64,000 nt of DNA from Anaerolineae bacterium (GTDB lineage: Bacteria; Chloroflexota; Anaerolineae; Aggregatilineales; Phototrophicaceae). The stretch's first letter is position 1. Every line of letters begins with the position of its first letter. Both the position numbers and the translations under genes were made by a program. Shown here one piece after another: positions 30,019 to 39,468 of this stretch. The notes under the pieces were generated by a model. It made no database searches, was not told where the DNA came from, and saw nothing but the letters and a program-made list of their open reading frames with translations. The stretch lies in assembly GCA_022843745.1 (NCBI GenBank), contig JALHNB010000006.1:1-64000 (forward strand), in the 5' to 3' direction.

Positions 30019-31236
30019 TCAACCCACGACGCTTAACCACGCAATACCGACGAGGAGTGTCAAAATGGTCACGGGAATACCGACGCGCAGATAAGGGACG
30101 AAATCGACGCGAACGCCTTTGAACGCCGCCAACTCGACCACAATCAGTGTGGCTGCCGAGCCAAGCAGCGTCAGATTTCCGGCGAGAGTCGAGGACATTG
30201 CCAGCGTTAGCCATGCTTGCTGCGGGTTGGGCATGGCGGCGATCTCCGGACGCAGCAGCAGTACAGCAGGCACATTCGAGACCACATTGCTCAAGGCCGC
30301 CGTCGCCAGACTAAGAGGCGCGACCCCGCCGTGCAGCACCGAGTCAAAGGTCGCGAATAACTGTTCGCTCAGACCAGTGACTTCAATCGCGCCCGTCACC
30401 ACAAAAAGTCCGGCGAAAAACGCCAATAGCTGCCAATCAATATCGAGCAGTTTCCCCGGCTTCAAACGCGAAATCAGCAAAAATCCTGCCGCCACACATG
30501 CCGATGACACAACTGGCAGTCCGGCGAGAAAGGCGACCATGAGGCCGATAACAATCACCATGGTCCGTGATAACAGCGGTGAGAAAACCTCGCCGTTGGG
30601 TAAATCGACAGCGGGGAGCGTACCACGAAACTCATCCCGATAGGCCAGAACGATCACTACCCAACAAATCGCCAGCCCTATGATGGCGACAGGCGCGAGA
30701 TAGGCCAGAAAGGTGAGGTAGGGGATGCCGCTGGACTGTCCGATAATCAGATTTTGCGGATTTCCGGTGATCGTCGCTGTCGAACCGACATTCGCTGCCG
30801 TCGCCAACCCGATCAGATAGGGTACAGGGTCGCGATTCAAGCGCCGCGTGAGATCAATAATCAGCGGCGTGAACATGATACAGATGGGGTCGTTCAGAAA
30901 AACAGCGGACAGTACCCCAGACGCGACAATTACCAGCGCCAGTAGCACACGCGGCGTTCGTGCCAGTTTTAAGACGCGGTTGCTGACCCACTGGAAAAAA
31001 CGCGCCAGCCGTAGATTCACGTTGATGACCATCATCGCGGCCAGCAGGAGAATCGTGCCAGTATCAATGGCAGCAAGCCCCTGTGCTTCGGTGATCGCGC
31101 CGCTGAGGACAAGCGCCGCTGCCCCAACGAGCGCAATGGTCGCGCGATTCATGCGCAGGCGGGGAATCTGCCCTACAGCTACACCCGCGTAGGTAATAAG
31201 GACAATGACAGCGGTGACGAGTTCAATGGATGTCAT
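30019..31236 (-). CDS. ArsB/NhaD-type (CitMHS) anion or sodium transporter
   Basis: 405 residues with about 11 membrane helices. It resembles the IT superfamily (ArsB, NhaD, YbiR, SLC13-like): DTGTILLLAAMMVINVNL, FLNDPICIMFTPLIIDLTRRL (the conserved N-D-P/A motif), GLATAANVGSTATITGNPQNLIIGQSSGIPY (the substrate and cation loop S/T-x-x-T-x-x-G-N-P-Q-N) and a second NVVSNVPAVLLL half. Two inverted halves are visible. The substrate (arsenite, carboxylate or Na+/H+) cannot be told; no ars gene is near. Confidence 0.9.
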   Translation of the reverse strand: MTSIELVTAVIVLITYAGVAVGQIPRLRMNRATIALVGAAALVLSGAITEAQGLAAIDTGTILLLAAMMVINVNLRLARFFQWVSNRVLKLARTPRVLLALVIVASGVLSAVFLNDPICIMFTPLIIDLTRRLNRDPVPYLIGLATAANVGSTATITGNPQNLIIGQSSGIPYLTFLAYLAPVAIIGLAICWVVIVLAYRDEFRGTLPAVDLPNGEVFSPLLSRTMVIVIGLMVAFLAGLPVVSSACVAAGFLLISRLKPGKLLDIDWQLLAFFAGLFVVTGAIEVTGLSEQLFATFDSVLHGGVAPLSLATAALSNVVSNVPAVLLLRPEIAAMPNPQQAWLTLAMSSTLAGNLTLLGSAATLIVVELAAFKGVRVDFVPYLRVGIPVTILTLLVGIAWLSVVG

Positions 31237-31262
31237 TTTGGGTTACTTAATAATGTGAAAAT

Positions 31263-32567
31263 TTAGGGCTGCCAAACAGGATCTATGTCATCAGCTTCGT
31301 CAGTCGTTAATCGATTTTGATTTGAACCATCCAGATTTGTGAGGTATATATTCCAAGCTCCATCCCGTGCTGATTGAAACACAAGCTGCGAGCCATCCGG
31401 TGACCAATCAGAATCCCAGTCTGCTCCTGGCTCGTCGGTAAGTTGCAACGTATATGATCCATCGGCATTTATGATATAAATGTCTGAATGCTTATCAGGG
31501 AATATCGAGTAAAAAACGATTTTTGATCCATCTGGTGACCATACAGGCGAATATTCCGAAATATCAGCACTCTGCGTCAGATTTACTAAATTAGTCCCAT
31601 CGATATTGATTGTATAAATATCCAGCATTTCCCCATTCTCGGAAGTAAATACGATCTTTGTGCCATCGGGCGACCAATCAAGTTCACCCTCATTGACTTC
31701 GTTATCGGTTAGTTGAACCCTGTCTGAGCCATCAAGATTCATCGTGTAAATTTCATAATCGCCGTCATAGTGTCCGATAAAGGCAATTCGTGATCCATCG
31801 GGCGACCAGGACACTCTTTCCCATTCAAAAGAATCTGTATCTGTAATCTGAAGCACGTTTGAGCCATCAGAATTCATCAGATAAATGTCCCAATCTCCAT
31901 CACGGTCAGATAAAAACGCCAGTTTTGTGCCATCCTGCGACCAAGAAGGAAACATATCGCGATTGATGTTATTTGTGATATTGATCTGATTTGAGCCATT
32001 AGCATCCATCAAGTAAATTTCTTCGTTGCCGTCACGATCCGATACAAACGCAACCTGGCCGCCACTCCCTATCGGTGTCGCAGGGATTATAGGCGTGGGT
32101 GGGTTATACATCAGCGTACAACTAGGTTGTCCAGCCGGGCAGAAATCAAGTGTTTCCGAGCGACGGGTAAGCAAAATGGTACGGGCTTGATTTGCTACAG
32201 TGTCATACCAGAAAATGTCGCTGTCTGCCAATGGTTGGATTAAAACTCGATTTGATGGGCAGTCTGTAGGAAGTGGCGCACTGCTGCCATTACGCAGTAG
32301 ACGGAAGCAAATGGGTGTTGCCAGCGCTGCGAATGGCATCCCCCGAAAAGCCGTATAATCCTCCAAAAACCGGGTTATACCGCCATTCCCTGTATCAACC
32401 TGAAGGCCAAGCCCCTCTACCGAGGCTAATTGATCCCCGGGAACATAAATCGTCAAACTGTCTTTATCGATAAATATCGTGACCTCAACATCACCCTGCC
32501 CCAAAACATAGGTTGGAGCAATGCCAATAATCATAATGATCGACAAAATCCAGACGTATCGTTTCAT
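31263..32567 (-). CDS. Secreted TolB-like beta-propeller protein
   Basis: 434 residues. A signal peptide (YVWILSIIMIIGIAPTYVLGQG) is followed by about 130 residues of unclear fold and, from about residue 170, six repeats of the WD40-like PD40 unit. Each unit has the form WSPDGSKIVF...DIYxMNxDGSNxxxLT, closing with DIDPVWQP. This forms a TolB-type propeller. No peptidase or kinase domain is attached, so it should bind protein or glycan outside the cytoplasm. The region is more AT-rich than its neighbours, mainly from Ile, Asn and Asp codons. Confidence 0.9.
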   Translation of the reverse strand: MKRYVWILSIIMIIGIAPTYVLGQGDVEVTIFIDKDSLTIYVPGDQLASVEGLGLQVDTGNGGITRFLEDYTAFRGMPFAALATPICFRLLRNGSSAPLPTDCPSNRVLIQPLADSDIFWYDTVANQARTILLTRRSETLDFCPAGQPSCTLMYNPPTPIIPATPIGSGGQVAFVSDRDGNEEIYLMDANGSNQINITNNINRDMFPSWSQDGTKLAFLSDRDGDWDIYLMNSDGSNVLQITDTDSFEWERVSWSPDGSRIAFIGHYDGDYEIYTMNLDGSDRVQLTDNEVNEGELDWSPDGTKIVFTSENGEMLDIYTINIDGTNLVNLTQSADISEYSPVWSPDGSKIVFYSIFPDKHSDIYIINADGSYTLQLTDEPGADWDSDWSPDGSQLVFQSARDGAWNIYLTNLDGSNQNRLTTDEADDIDPVWQP

Positions 32568-32614
32568 TGTTAACCTGTCAACCGTATCCTAAATAAAGTA
32601 ATTGACTTGTTCAT

Positions 32615-33994
32615 CTACGCGAACATCCCCACCTGCGGGTATTTCGCCAGCGCCTTGACGAATAAATCGCGATACGCCAGTGCGTCGGCTTCGGTTTCGC
32701 CTTCAAAGCGCAGACTCAGAACGGGTTCGGTATTGCTGGCGCGTAAAAGTCCCCAGCCTTTTTCGAATTTGATGCGAATGCCATCCACATCGACAATTTC
32801 GCCTTTTCCGGCCAGCGCGTTTTTAACACCTTCAATCACATCGTCTTTGTCGAGGTCGGGGCAATAGGGTCGATATTCCGGCGTGCTGAAGAGTGTCGGC
32901 AGGCTGGCATCGAGCGCCGAAAGCGGCTTTTCCCCGGCGGCGATCAATTGCAGAACCCGTCCGGCAGCGAAATAGCCATCGTCAAAACCGAAATAATCCT
33001 CACCCAGGAAAATGTGACCACTCATTTCCCCACCGAGCAGCGCACCGATCTCGCGCATTTTCGATTTCACCAGCGAATGACCGCTTGCCCACATCACGGG
33101 TTGACCGCCAGATTTCGCCACTTCATCAAAAAGCACCTGACTGCTCAAAACATCTGCCACCACCGCCGCACCGGGATGCCGAATCAGCATATCACGCGCC
33201 AGCAGCGCCAACAGACGGTCAGCGGTAATCAGATTGCCCTTTTCATCCACTGCGCCCATACGATCCGCATCACCATCCAGCGCGATGCCCACATCCGCGC
33301 CGATTTCGCGAACTTTATCGCTTAACGCGATCATATTTTGCCCATCTTGCGGATCGGGTTGGTGATTCGGGTAGCTACCATCAGGGTCGCAGAACAAGCA
33401 CGTCACCTCATGCCCCCACATTTCGAACAACTGTGGCGCGAATAAGCCACCTGTGCCGTTACCGGGGTCAACCACGACTTTGAGTGGACGTGCCATCGTG
33501 ATCCGGCTGTGAAGATCGCGAATATATTTACTATAGGCGTGCTGCTCGGCAGTCAATTCGCCATCACCGTAATACAGGCGGGTGCTGTTCGCCAGACCAC
33601 GAATTTCCTGAATTTGCGTACCGTACAGATTGCGACTGCCAACTGCCAGCTTAAAACCGTTAAATTCCGGCGCAAGATGGCTGCCCGTGACCATCAATCC
33701 ACCGCCATCGCCATACTGGATCGAATGCCAGTAAACGACAGGGGTCGATACCAATCCAATGTCGATCACATGGCAACCTGATGCGCGTATGCCTTCAATC
33801 GCCGCTTTCGCCAGATCAAACGATGTGTGACGGTTATCGCGCCCAACGACGATTGTCTTTTTATTTTCGCTTTGCTGAAGATATGTCCCAAAAGCTTGCC
33901 CAATTTTGTGGGCTGCTTCCGGTGTCACCAGCGCATTTTCACCTGCTGCCCTACCGCGAATATCATATTTTTTAAAAATGCTGCCGTCGATCAT
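32615..33994 (-). CDS. Phosphomannomutase/phosphoglucomutase
   Basis: 459 residues from the ATG at 33994 (GGAG upstream); it starts 8 bases after the nucleotidyltransferase stop. An alpha-D-phosphohexomutase that interconverts hexose 6- and 1-phosphates for glycan precursors. Order of motifs: FKKYDIRGRA, then TGSHLAPEFNGFK at the phosphoserine loop (TASHNP in most relatives; Ser kept, HNP changed to HLA), ALDGDADRMGAVDEKG for metal, GEMSGHIFLG for sugar recognition, and RASNTEPVLSLRFEGE for phosphate. Works with the preceding sugar nucleotidyltransferase. Confidence 0.93.
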   Translation of the reverse strand: MIDGSIFKKYDIRGRAAGENALVTPEAAHKIGQAFGTYLQQSENKKTIVVGRDNRHTSFDLAKAAIEGIRASGCHVIDIGLVSTPVVYWHSIQYGDGGGLMVTGSHLAPEFNGFKLAVGSRNLYGTQIQEIRGLANSTRLYYGDGELTAEQHAYSKYIRDLHSRITMARPLKVVVDPGNGTGGLFAPQLFEMWGHEVTCLFCDPDGSYPNHQPDPQDGQNMIALSDKVREIGADVGIALDGDADRMGAVDEKGNLITADRLLALLARDMLIRHPGAAVVADVLSSQVLFDEVAKSGGQPVMWASGHSLVKSKMREIGALLGGEMSGHIFLGEDYFGFDDGYFAAGRVLQLIAAGEKPLSALDASLPTLFSTPEYRPYCPDLDKDDVIEGVKNALAGKGEIVDVDGIRIKFEKGWGLLRASNTEPVLSLRFEGETEADALAYRDLFVKALAKYPQVGMFA

Positions 33995-34001
33995 CGAATT
34001 T

Positions 34002-35297
34002 CTAATCTCCATCCACAATGCCAAGCACTTGCTTGACGTAAATTCGTTGATTATCCTGAACATCGCGCAAAACGTGAGTCCCCGGCCCGACCTGCGCCTT
34101 TTCGCCGACTTTCACACCCGGCATGGTCATCACGTCCACACTTAAGAAAGCATCCTGCCCGACAATCGCGCCGAGCTTGTCGCGCCCGGTGTTGATTTTA
34201 TTGCCTTTGACGATGCTGTGGACATCCCCTTTGTCGATGCGCAGATTGGCTGTGGTGCATCCGGCGGAAAAATTCACATTGGGCGCAAAGACCGAGTCTA
34301 ATACGCGGCAGGCGTGCATCTGGCAGCCTTCAGCCACATAACTACGCGCGACTTCTGTCGTAAAACCGACGTTGCAACCATCCATCACCATCGAATGCCG
34401 CACCAGCGCGTTGTTGCCGACGATTGTCCCCGCACCGATATAAGCCGGACCAACAACCGCCGCGCCAGGGAAAATTTTCGCACCAGCGCCGACAAATACA
34501 TTTCCGCTGAGGGTTGCGGTCTTGGCGACAAAAGCATCCTCAGCGACGATCTGCCCCTCGATTTGCGATAGAAAATATTCCATCACATCCAGCACATGCC
34601 AGGGGAATTTCAGCGCACTCCAGTGACCGCTGTAGGGTACGACACGGAAAATCTGGTTTTTGAGCAGGCTGTCGATTGCACGTTCGTAATGGTCGTCACC
34701 GGGAACATCTCTGGCATATTCCGCGCGGATGGCTTCCATCAAGCGCCCGCTGTGGTTATGAATGTGCGCGACAATGGTCACAAAATTACTGGGCCGATTG
34801 TCTGCCCCCGGCTTCTCGACAATCCCGTTGATGCGCCCATCTGCATCAATCACCAGATAGCCGCCGGGGAAATAATCAGCCATCTCATACCCGGCGATAA
34901 AGCTTTCCTGCGGGTTGGCACGGAACAGGCTCAACATATCGAGGTGCAGGCGGTCATCGACCACATCATGCACCTGCGTAATATAAATTGGCGTTTCCAG
35001 CCGATCCGCCAACAGCGGCGCAGCCTGTAAAAGCGCATCGCCCATTCCCTTCGGCTCGTTCTGGACAACTACGCGAATCTGCATATTTTCGATTTTCGCT
35101 GCCAATGACTCAAGCACGGCAGCGTTGCCGGGGTTTCCAACCAGAATGGCCTCGCCAAAACCCAATGCGCTGTAACGCCGAAGCTGGCTGATTAAAAGCG
35201 GATCGCTCCCAAAACGCATCAATGATTTTTCGCGCAGCGGCCACATCCGTGATGAAGCCCCGCCCGCCAAAATGACTAAAACTGGTATTTGATTCAT
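34002..35297 (-). CDS. Sugar-1-phosphate nucleotidyltransferase with left-handed beta-helix
   Basis: 431 residues from the ATG at 35297; the open frame continues upstream only as antisense of the transposon. Residues 1-230 are the NTP-transferase domain: VLVILAGGASSRMWPLREKSLMRFG (GGxxxRxxPLT-like loop), QVHDVVDD for metal, GIVEKPG. Residues about 270-431 carry hexapeptide repeats (VFVGAGAKIFPGAAVVGPAYIGAGTIVGNNALVR...) forming a left-handed beta-helix as in GlmU and Ugp-type enzymes. It should activate a hexose-1-phosphate, but the sugar and nucleotide are unknown. Operon with the phosphohexomutase. Confidence 0.9.
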   Translation of the reverse strand: MNQIPVLVILAGGASSRMWPLREKSLMRFGSDPLLISQLRRYSALGFGEAILVGNPGNAAVLESLAAKIENMQIRVVVQNEPKGMGDALLQAAPLLADRLETPIYITQVHDVVDDRLHLDMLSLFRANPQESFIAGYEMADYFPGGYLVIDADGRINGIVEKPGADNRPSNFVTIVAHIHNHSGRLMEAIRAEYARDVPGDDHYERAIDSLLKNQIFRVVPYSGHWSALKFPWHVLDVMEYFLSQIEGQIVAEDAFVAKTATLSGNVFVGAGAKIFPGAAVVGPAYIGAGTIVGNNALVRHSMVMDGCNVGFTTEVARSYVAEGCQMHACRVLDSVFAPNVNFSAGCTTANLRIDKGDVHSIVKGNKINTGRDKLGAIVGQDAFLSVDVMTMPGVKVGEKAQVGPGTHVLRDVQDNQRIYVKQVLGIVDGD

Positions 35298-35353
35298 TGA
35301 AAATTCGGCGCGGAAACCTTGAGCTTTAGGTCTGGGGGGAAGCGCCTTTCTCC

Positions 35354-35369
35354 TTTCAACTAGTTGAAA
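35354..35369. repeat. 16-bp perfect palindrome at the transposon left side
   Basis: TTTCAACTAGTTGAAA is a perfect palindrome 31 bases before the tnpB start. IS200/IS605-group elements carry a subterminal hairpin at the left end, so this is a candidate for that structure. Confidence 0.55.
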
Positions 35370-35399
35370 TTGGGGTTGATTTGTGCTATTGTAATGAGT

Positions 35400-36539
35400 A
35401 TGAAACTCACGGCTACGGTGAAACTCTTGCCGACAGACGAACAACGGCAATCGCTTTTGCAAACGCTTGAACAAGCCAACGCTGCCTGCAACTTTGCCAG
35501 CGAACTGGCGTGGCAGAACAAGGCTTTCAACAAAGTGCGTTTGCATCACCTGGCTTATTATACCATCCGTGAGCAGTTTGCCTTGACCGCGCAGTTGGCG
35601 GTACGAGTTGTCGGCAAGGTTGCTGACAGCTACAAGAAAGATAAAACGGTCAAACGCCAATTCAAGCCACATGGCGCAATTCCTTTTGATGCTCGTATCC
35701 TCACATGGCGACTTGAAAAACAAAGTGTGTCGATCTGGACATTGGGAGGACGTGAGACCATTGCATTTACCTGTGGCGAGTATCAAAAGCTGCTGTTGCA
35801 ATACCAACAAGGCGAGAGCGATCTGGTGTTTCGCGGCGGTCAATTCTACCTGTTTACCACCTGCGAAGTCCCTGAAGATGCGCCCATTGACCCGGAAGGA
35901 TTTCTCGGTGTCGATTTGGGCATCAAGAACATTGCTACCGACAGCGACGGCAACATTCACGCGGGGCATCACCTGTTGAATGTGCGCCATCGCTACCGCC
36001 GTTTGCGCCGTAAGTTGCAGAAATTGGGTACGAAGTCGGCTAAACGGAAACTGAAAGAACGTTCGGGACGCGAGTCTCGGTTTGCGCGAGATACAAACCA
36101 CTGTATCAGCAAGCGGCTCGTCAAAACGGCGAAAGGCACTGGACGCGGGATTGCCCTCGAAGATTTGGGCGGCATCCGTGATCGAGTAATGGTTTCGCGC
36201 CGGAGACGTGACGAACTGCACAACTGGTCTTTTCAGCAGTTGCGCGATTTTGTCAGCTATAAGGCAAAGCGCAGCGGCGTCCCAGTGGTTCTGGTAGACC
36301 CGCGCAATACCTCTCGTGAATGTTTTGTCTGCGGCCATATTGATAAAGCCAATCGTCCTAATCAAGCCACTTTCAAATGTACATCGTGTGGACATGTCTC
36401 CCACGCCGATGTCAACGCGGCGAGAAACATTTCTCGTCGGGCGGCTGTCAACCCGCCAAACGTCTCGGATGCACCCGCGCCCATCGCACGCCCCATTGCC
36501 GAAGCGGTTGCAGCGCCAGGGACAAGTCTCCAGCTTTAG
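35400..36539 (+). CDS. tnpB: TnpB, RNA-guided nuclease of an IS605-group element
   Basis: 379 residues from the ATG at 35400 (an ATG two codons earlier is possible). All catalytic and structural residues are intact: RuvC D172 (GVDLGIKN), E254 (ALEDLGG) and D337 (HADVNAAR), and the zinc ribbon C308, C311, C327, C330. TnpB enzymes cut DNA beside a short motif, guided by an RNA made from the transposon right end. There is no tnpA, so this is a TnpB-only (IS1341-like) element. It lies divergent from the nucleotidyltransferase gene and interrupts nothing obvious. Confidence 0.95.
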   Translation: MKLTATVKLLPTDEQRQSLLQTLEQANAACNFASELAWQNKAFNKVRLHHLAYYTIREQFALTAQLAVRVVGKVADSYKKDKTVKRQFKPHGAIPFDARILTWRLEKQSVSIWTLGGRETIAFTCGEYQKLLLQYQQGESDLVFRGGQFYLFTTCEVPEDAPIDPEGFLGVDLGIKNIATDSDGNIHAGHHLLNVRHRYRRLRRKLQKLGTKSAKRKLKERSGRESRFARDTNHCISKRLVKTAKGTGRGIALEDLGGIRDRVMVSRRRRDELHNWSFQQLRDFVSYKAKRSGVPVVLVDPRNTSRECFVCGHIDKANRPNQATFKCTSCGHVSHADVNAARNISRRAAVNPPNVSDAPAPIARPIAEAVAAPGTSLQL

Positions 36540-36575
36540 CTGTGCGGTTCAGTTGACAAAATACCCTCTGACATG
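36440..36575 (+). ncRNA. Predicted guide (omega) RNA region at transposon right end
   Basis: By analogy with ISDra2 and relatives, the guide RNA scaffold comprises the 3' end of tnpB plus the right end. Here CAGCT (36531-36535) and AGCTG (36538-36542) form a hairpin across the tnpB stop, followed by TGCGGTTCAGTTGAC, a plausible right end. The guide would then be roughly 36557-36575. Boundaries are estimates; expression is not shown. Confidence 0.4.
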
Positions 36576-36678
36576 CAATTACCCACCTCAATTTTAACGG
36601 ATTGTGCTAGAGTTAGCTTGTGGTAGGTTAGCGATTTGTTCTAAAATACTCCTGACCACTTTACATTGGATCATCTGA

Positions 36679-38919
36679 ATGTCGAATCTTGCAGAAGCCC
36701 CACACAATCCTTCTCTTAACAGCCCTGCATCGGCGCACAGCGAGCTGGAACAGGCTTTGTTGACGGCGTTAGCAAAAGGGCCGGGCGCGATGGCGCAGCA
36801 AATAAGCTGTATCCTGAATCTGAGCAAATATGCGCTTGAAAAACAGCGTACATCTGCCGAGAAATCGCTTTCGCCCGCGCAGGCCCGCATCACCGCCTTA
36901 GCAGATATGTCTGATGCACTGTCCGAAGATAGCGTTATCCGGCTTCTAAAAAACGCCCAGGCTATCGGCGATATGGGCGTTCGGTTGCAAATTATCACCC
37001 GTGTCGCTCGGCTTCTGCCATCGCATCAGTATCAATCCATTGTCATGATGGTCTGGAAAGAATCGACACAAATCACCGAACCCGCCGCCTATTCGCGCGT
37101 CATGTTCTACCTGGCACCGCTTCTCACAGCAGTGCATGATGAGCCGACTGCCTCGGCTGCGCTGTTAGAAATCGTCACCTTAGCCCAGTCGATCAACAAT
37201 CCCGAAGCCCGCATCCGCAGCCTGATTACGCTTGCGCCCTATCTACCCCAGGGAATGCGCCTCAGCATCCTGCGTCGCGCGGTTGACGATATTGACCGTC
37301 TGACCAATGACGCACACCGTTGCAACTCGCTTAGTACACTGGCAAATTATTTATCGCCGGAAATTGCCGAACGCGCAATCAGCAGTGCCGAAGCCATTCA
37401 GCAGCCTGCCGAACGCGCACGGGCTTTTACCGCGCTGGCACCCTATTTACCCACTACGTTACGCCCCAATCTGCGTGTCGATGCCCTCAAAGCGATCCAA
37501 ACGATCCACGATGAAGACGAGCGTGCCGAATCGTTGATTACTTTTGCGCCTCATCTTGAACATGTCACCGATCCCAAGCAGTTTCCCATTCTCCTGGAAC
37601 ATGCTCTGGACGTGGTTATCAGTATAACCCGGCGTCATCTGCGGGCGCGGGCATTAGTCGCCCTCGCGCCTCATCTGACTTTGGATTTACAGGGTGAAGC
37701 GCTGGCGGCTGTCCACAGCCTGAATAACGAACGCAAACGTGCCATGCTGCTGGGCGAACTCGCGCCGACCTTGCCGCCGGAAATGCTGGTCGCCAGCCTT
37801 GCCGTCGCTCATGGGATGCAGGAGCAGGACGCGCGTGTCCACGCATTGACCATCCTGGCACATTATGCGCCGGAACATGCCCTCGATCAAACGATGTTAG
37901 ATGCGCTGGCGGCAGCATCAAATCTGCCACACCATTACGAGCGTGTGATCGCGTTGGCAGCGCTCATCGATGTTCTGCCGCCGCACCTTCAGGAGCAAAC
38001 TTACACCAATGCGCTGGAAACGACGCGGCTAATCAAAAATGAGAATGCCCGCGCCCGCGCCCTCAGCCTGCTGGGGCCGCACTTACCGCTGCGTCTGCTC
38101 AATCGCGCGCTGGAAACCGCCAATCAACTTGGCAATCCAGAACAGCGTTTTATCGCGCTTATCGGCATCGCACCTCATTTGCCGCAGGGTGATGGCGAAG
38201 CCGTATTCACAACACTCCTGAACACCGTCAAAGAATTAACCTTCGAATATAAACGCGCCCGATCACTCATTGATCTCGTGCCGCTGCTGCCAGATCATCT
38301 TCTGCAAGAGGCACTCGAAATCGCGCGGGCGATCACTGAACCCTTTGACCGGGTAAGCGTTTTTATTAACCTCGTGAAGCGTTTACCCGCCGAAACCCAG
38401 CGTCCCATCATCGCGGAATCCTGGAATCTGATTAAGATGATTGACAATGGGTATGATGGCGCCAGCGCACTTTCAGCATTAGCGCCGCTCCTGCCACCCG
38501 CAGCCGCCACCTATGTCGCGCAAACCGCCGGGATCATCATCAGGTCGATTATTGATGACTACGATCAGGCCAGCGCCATTGGCATTCTCGCGCCGCTGCT
38601 GGCGATTGAAGGCCAAGCGCCTGCTGTACCGTCATCGCTGCCAGATCGTTATGCACCACTTGAAAAAGGGGTACTGGCGACTTTCCACGTCCCCCAACAA
38701 AGTTTGAGCATCGAACTATTGGCGGAAGGAGCAGCAATCTGGGCGGAAGTCCAGGATGACGAGCGCAGTTATCGGCTCTGGCACGAGGTCGCGCTGCGGC
38801 TCACACGCCTGCCATTGGCCGATACGCTGCTGTGTTTGGGAACACTGTCTCCTGTGATTCGCAAACTGGCTGGAAATGAGGTCTTAGCGGCTATCGCGCA
38901 ACTGCTCGATATGCGCTAA
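36679..38919 (+). CDS. Large helical-repeat (HEAT-like) protein, no enzymatic domain
   Basis: 746 residues. After a non-repetitive start of about 75 residues, almost the whole protein is a run of units of about 33-36 residues with the pattern ARAxALxxLAPHLPxxLxxxALxxAxxI, for example ERARAFTALAPYLPTTLRPNLRVDALKAIQTI. About 17 units can be picked out. This gives an alpha-solenoid, a protein-binding scaffold. No signal peptide, membrane helix or catalytic motif is seen. It lies beside the GAF-like gene and faces the chemosensory operon, so it might act with them; that link is only positional. Confidence 0.8.
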   Translation: MSNLAEAPHNPSLNSPASAHSELEQALLTALAKGPGAMAQQISCILNLSKYALEKQRTSAEKSLSPAQARITALADMSDALSEDSVIRLLKNAQAIGDMGVRLQIITRVARLLPSHQYQSIVMMVWKESTQITEPAAYSRVMFYLAPLLTAVHDEPTASAALLEIVTLAQSINNPEARIRSLITLAPYLPQGMRLSILRRAVDDIDRLTNDAHRCNSLSTLANYLSPEIAERAISSAEAIQQPAERARAFTALAPYLPTTLRPNLRVDALKAIQTIHDEDERAESLITFAPHLEHVTDPKQFPILLEHALDVVISITRRHLRARALVALAPHLTLDLQGEALAAVHSLNNERKRAMLLGELAPTLPPEMLVASLAVAHGMQEQDARVHALTILAHYAPEHALDQTMLDALAAASNLPHHYERVIALAALIDVLPPHLQEQTYTNALETTRLIKNENARARALSLLGPHLPLRLLNRALETANQLGNPEQRFIALIGIAPHLPQGDGEAVFTTLLNTVKELTFEYKRARSLIDLVPLLPDHLLQEALEIARAITEPFDRVSVFINLVKRLPAETQRPIIAESWNLIKMIDNGYDGASALSALAPLLPPAAATYVAQTAGIIIRSIIDDYDQASAIGILAPLLAIEGQAPAVPSSLPDRYAPLEKGVLATFHVPQQSLSIELLAEGAAIWAEVQDDERSYRLWHEVALRLTRLPLADTLLCLGTLSPVIRKLAGNEVLAAIAQLLDMR

Positions 38920-39020
38920 AATTAGGTCTCGGTTTCATGATGTCGGCATTGTTACATTATGCTTCACCCTGCAAACGATCACCAACGCGCCAACGCACGT
39001 TGTAAAGGAACAAAATCGCA

Positions 39021-39458
39021 ATGAGTGAAACTTTCTTGCTGAATCTGATGCGGGTCGCTCAAGAAGTGACCAAAGCTGAACGTGCATTCGTCGTTGATAC
39101 GAGTTTAACGGTATTAGGGACGATTAACTTTACACCGGAGCATATCGAATCAGCTTATCTGAAGGGCATCAAAAAAGCGCTGGGGGATGGCGAGCCGGTC
39201 ATTACCGATAATTACACCATGTCCATGGACCCGACCAAAGCGCCGAAAACGAACCAATCCTACCCGGAGTTACGCGCGGTTGTCATTATCCCTGTTGTGA
39301 ATTATGGCGCTGTTTGCCTGGATCAGAAATTGCGTGGCGGGATTATCACGAAAGAAAAAGTAGATCGTCTGATGCAGTTAGCGGTACAGATCGTTCAGCA
39401 GCAGCAAACTGAAATCAGCGAAGCTGAACTGAGCAATCGCTATAAGCAGCTTCCTTAG
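39021..39458 (+). CDS. Small GAF-like domain protein
   Basis: 145 residues, AAAGGA 10 bases before the start. A single domain with GAF-type features: LMRVAQEVTKAERAFVVDTSLTVLG at the N-terminus, a central variable loop (DNYTMSMDPTKAPKTNQSY) and ELRAVVIIPVVNYGAVCLDQKLRGGIITKEKVDRLMQLAVQIVQQQ at the end, matching the final strands and helix of GAF modules that flank signalling domains. It has no output domain. The ligand is unknown. Convergent with the roadblock response regulator, 10 bases apart. Confidence 0.7.
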   Translation: MSETFLLNLMRVAQEVTKAERAFVVDTSLTVLGTINFTPEHIESAYLKGIKKALGDGEPVITDNYTMSMDPTKAPKTNQSYPELRAVVIIPVVNYGAVCLDQKLRGGIITKEKVDRLMQLAVQIVQQQQTEISEAELSNRYKQLP

Positions 39459-39468
39459 CCGTTGGTTT

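Noticed and set aside
35298-36404. N-terminal 370-residue extension of the nucleotidyltransferase frame
   Set aside because: It is the antisense strand of tnpB; the ATG at 35297 gives the family's normal start.
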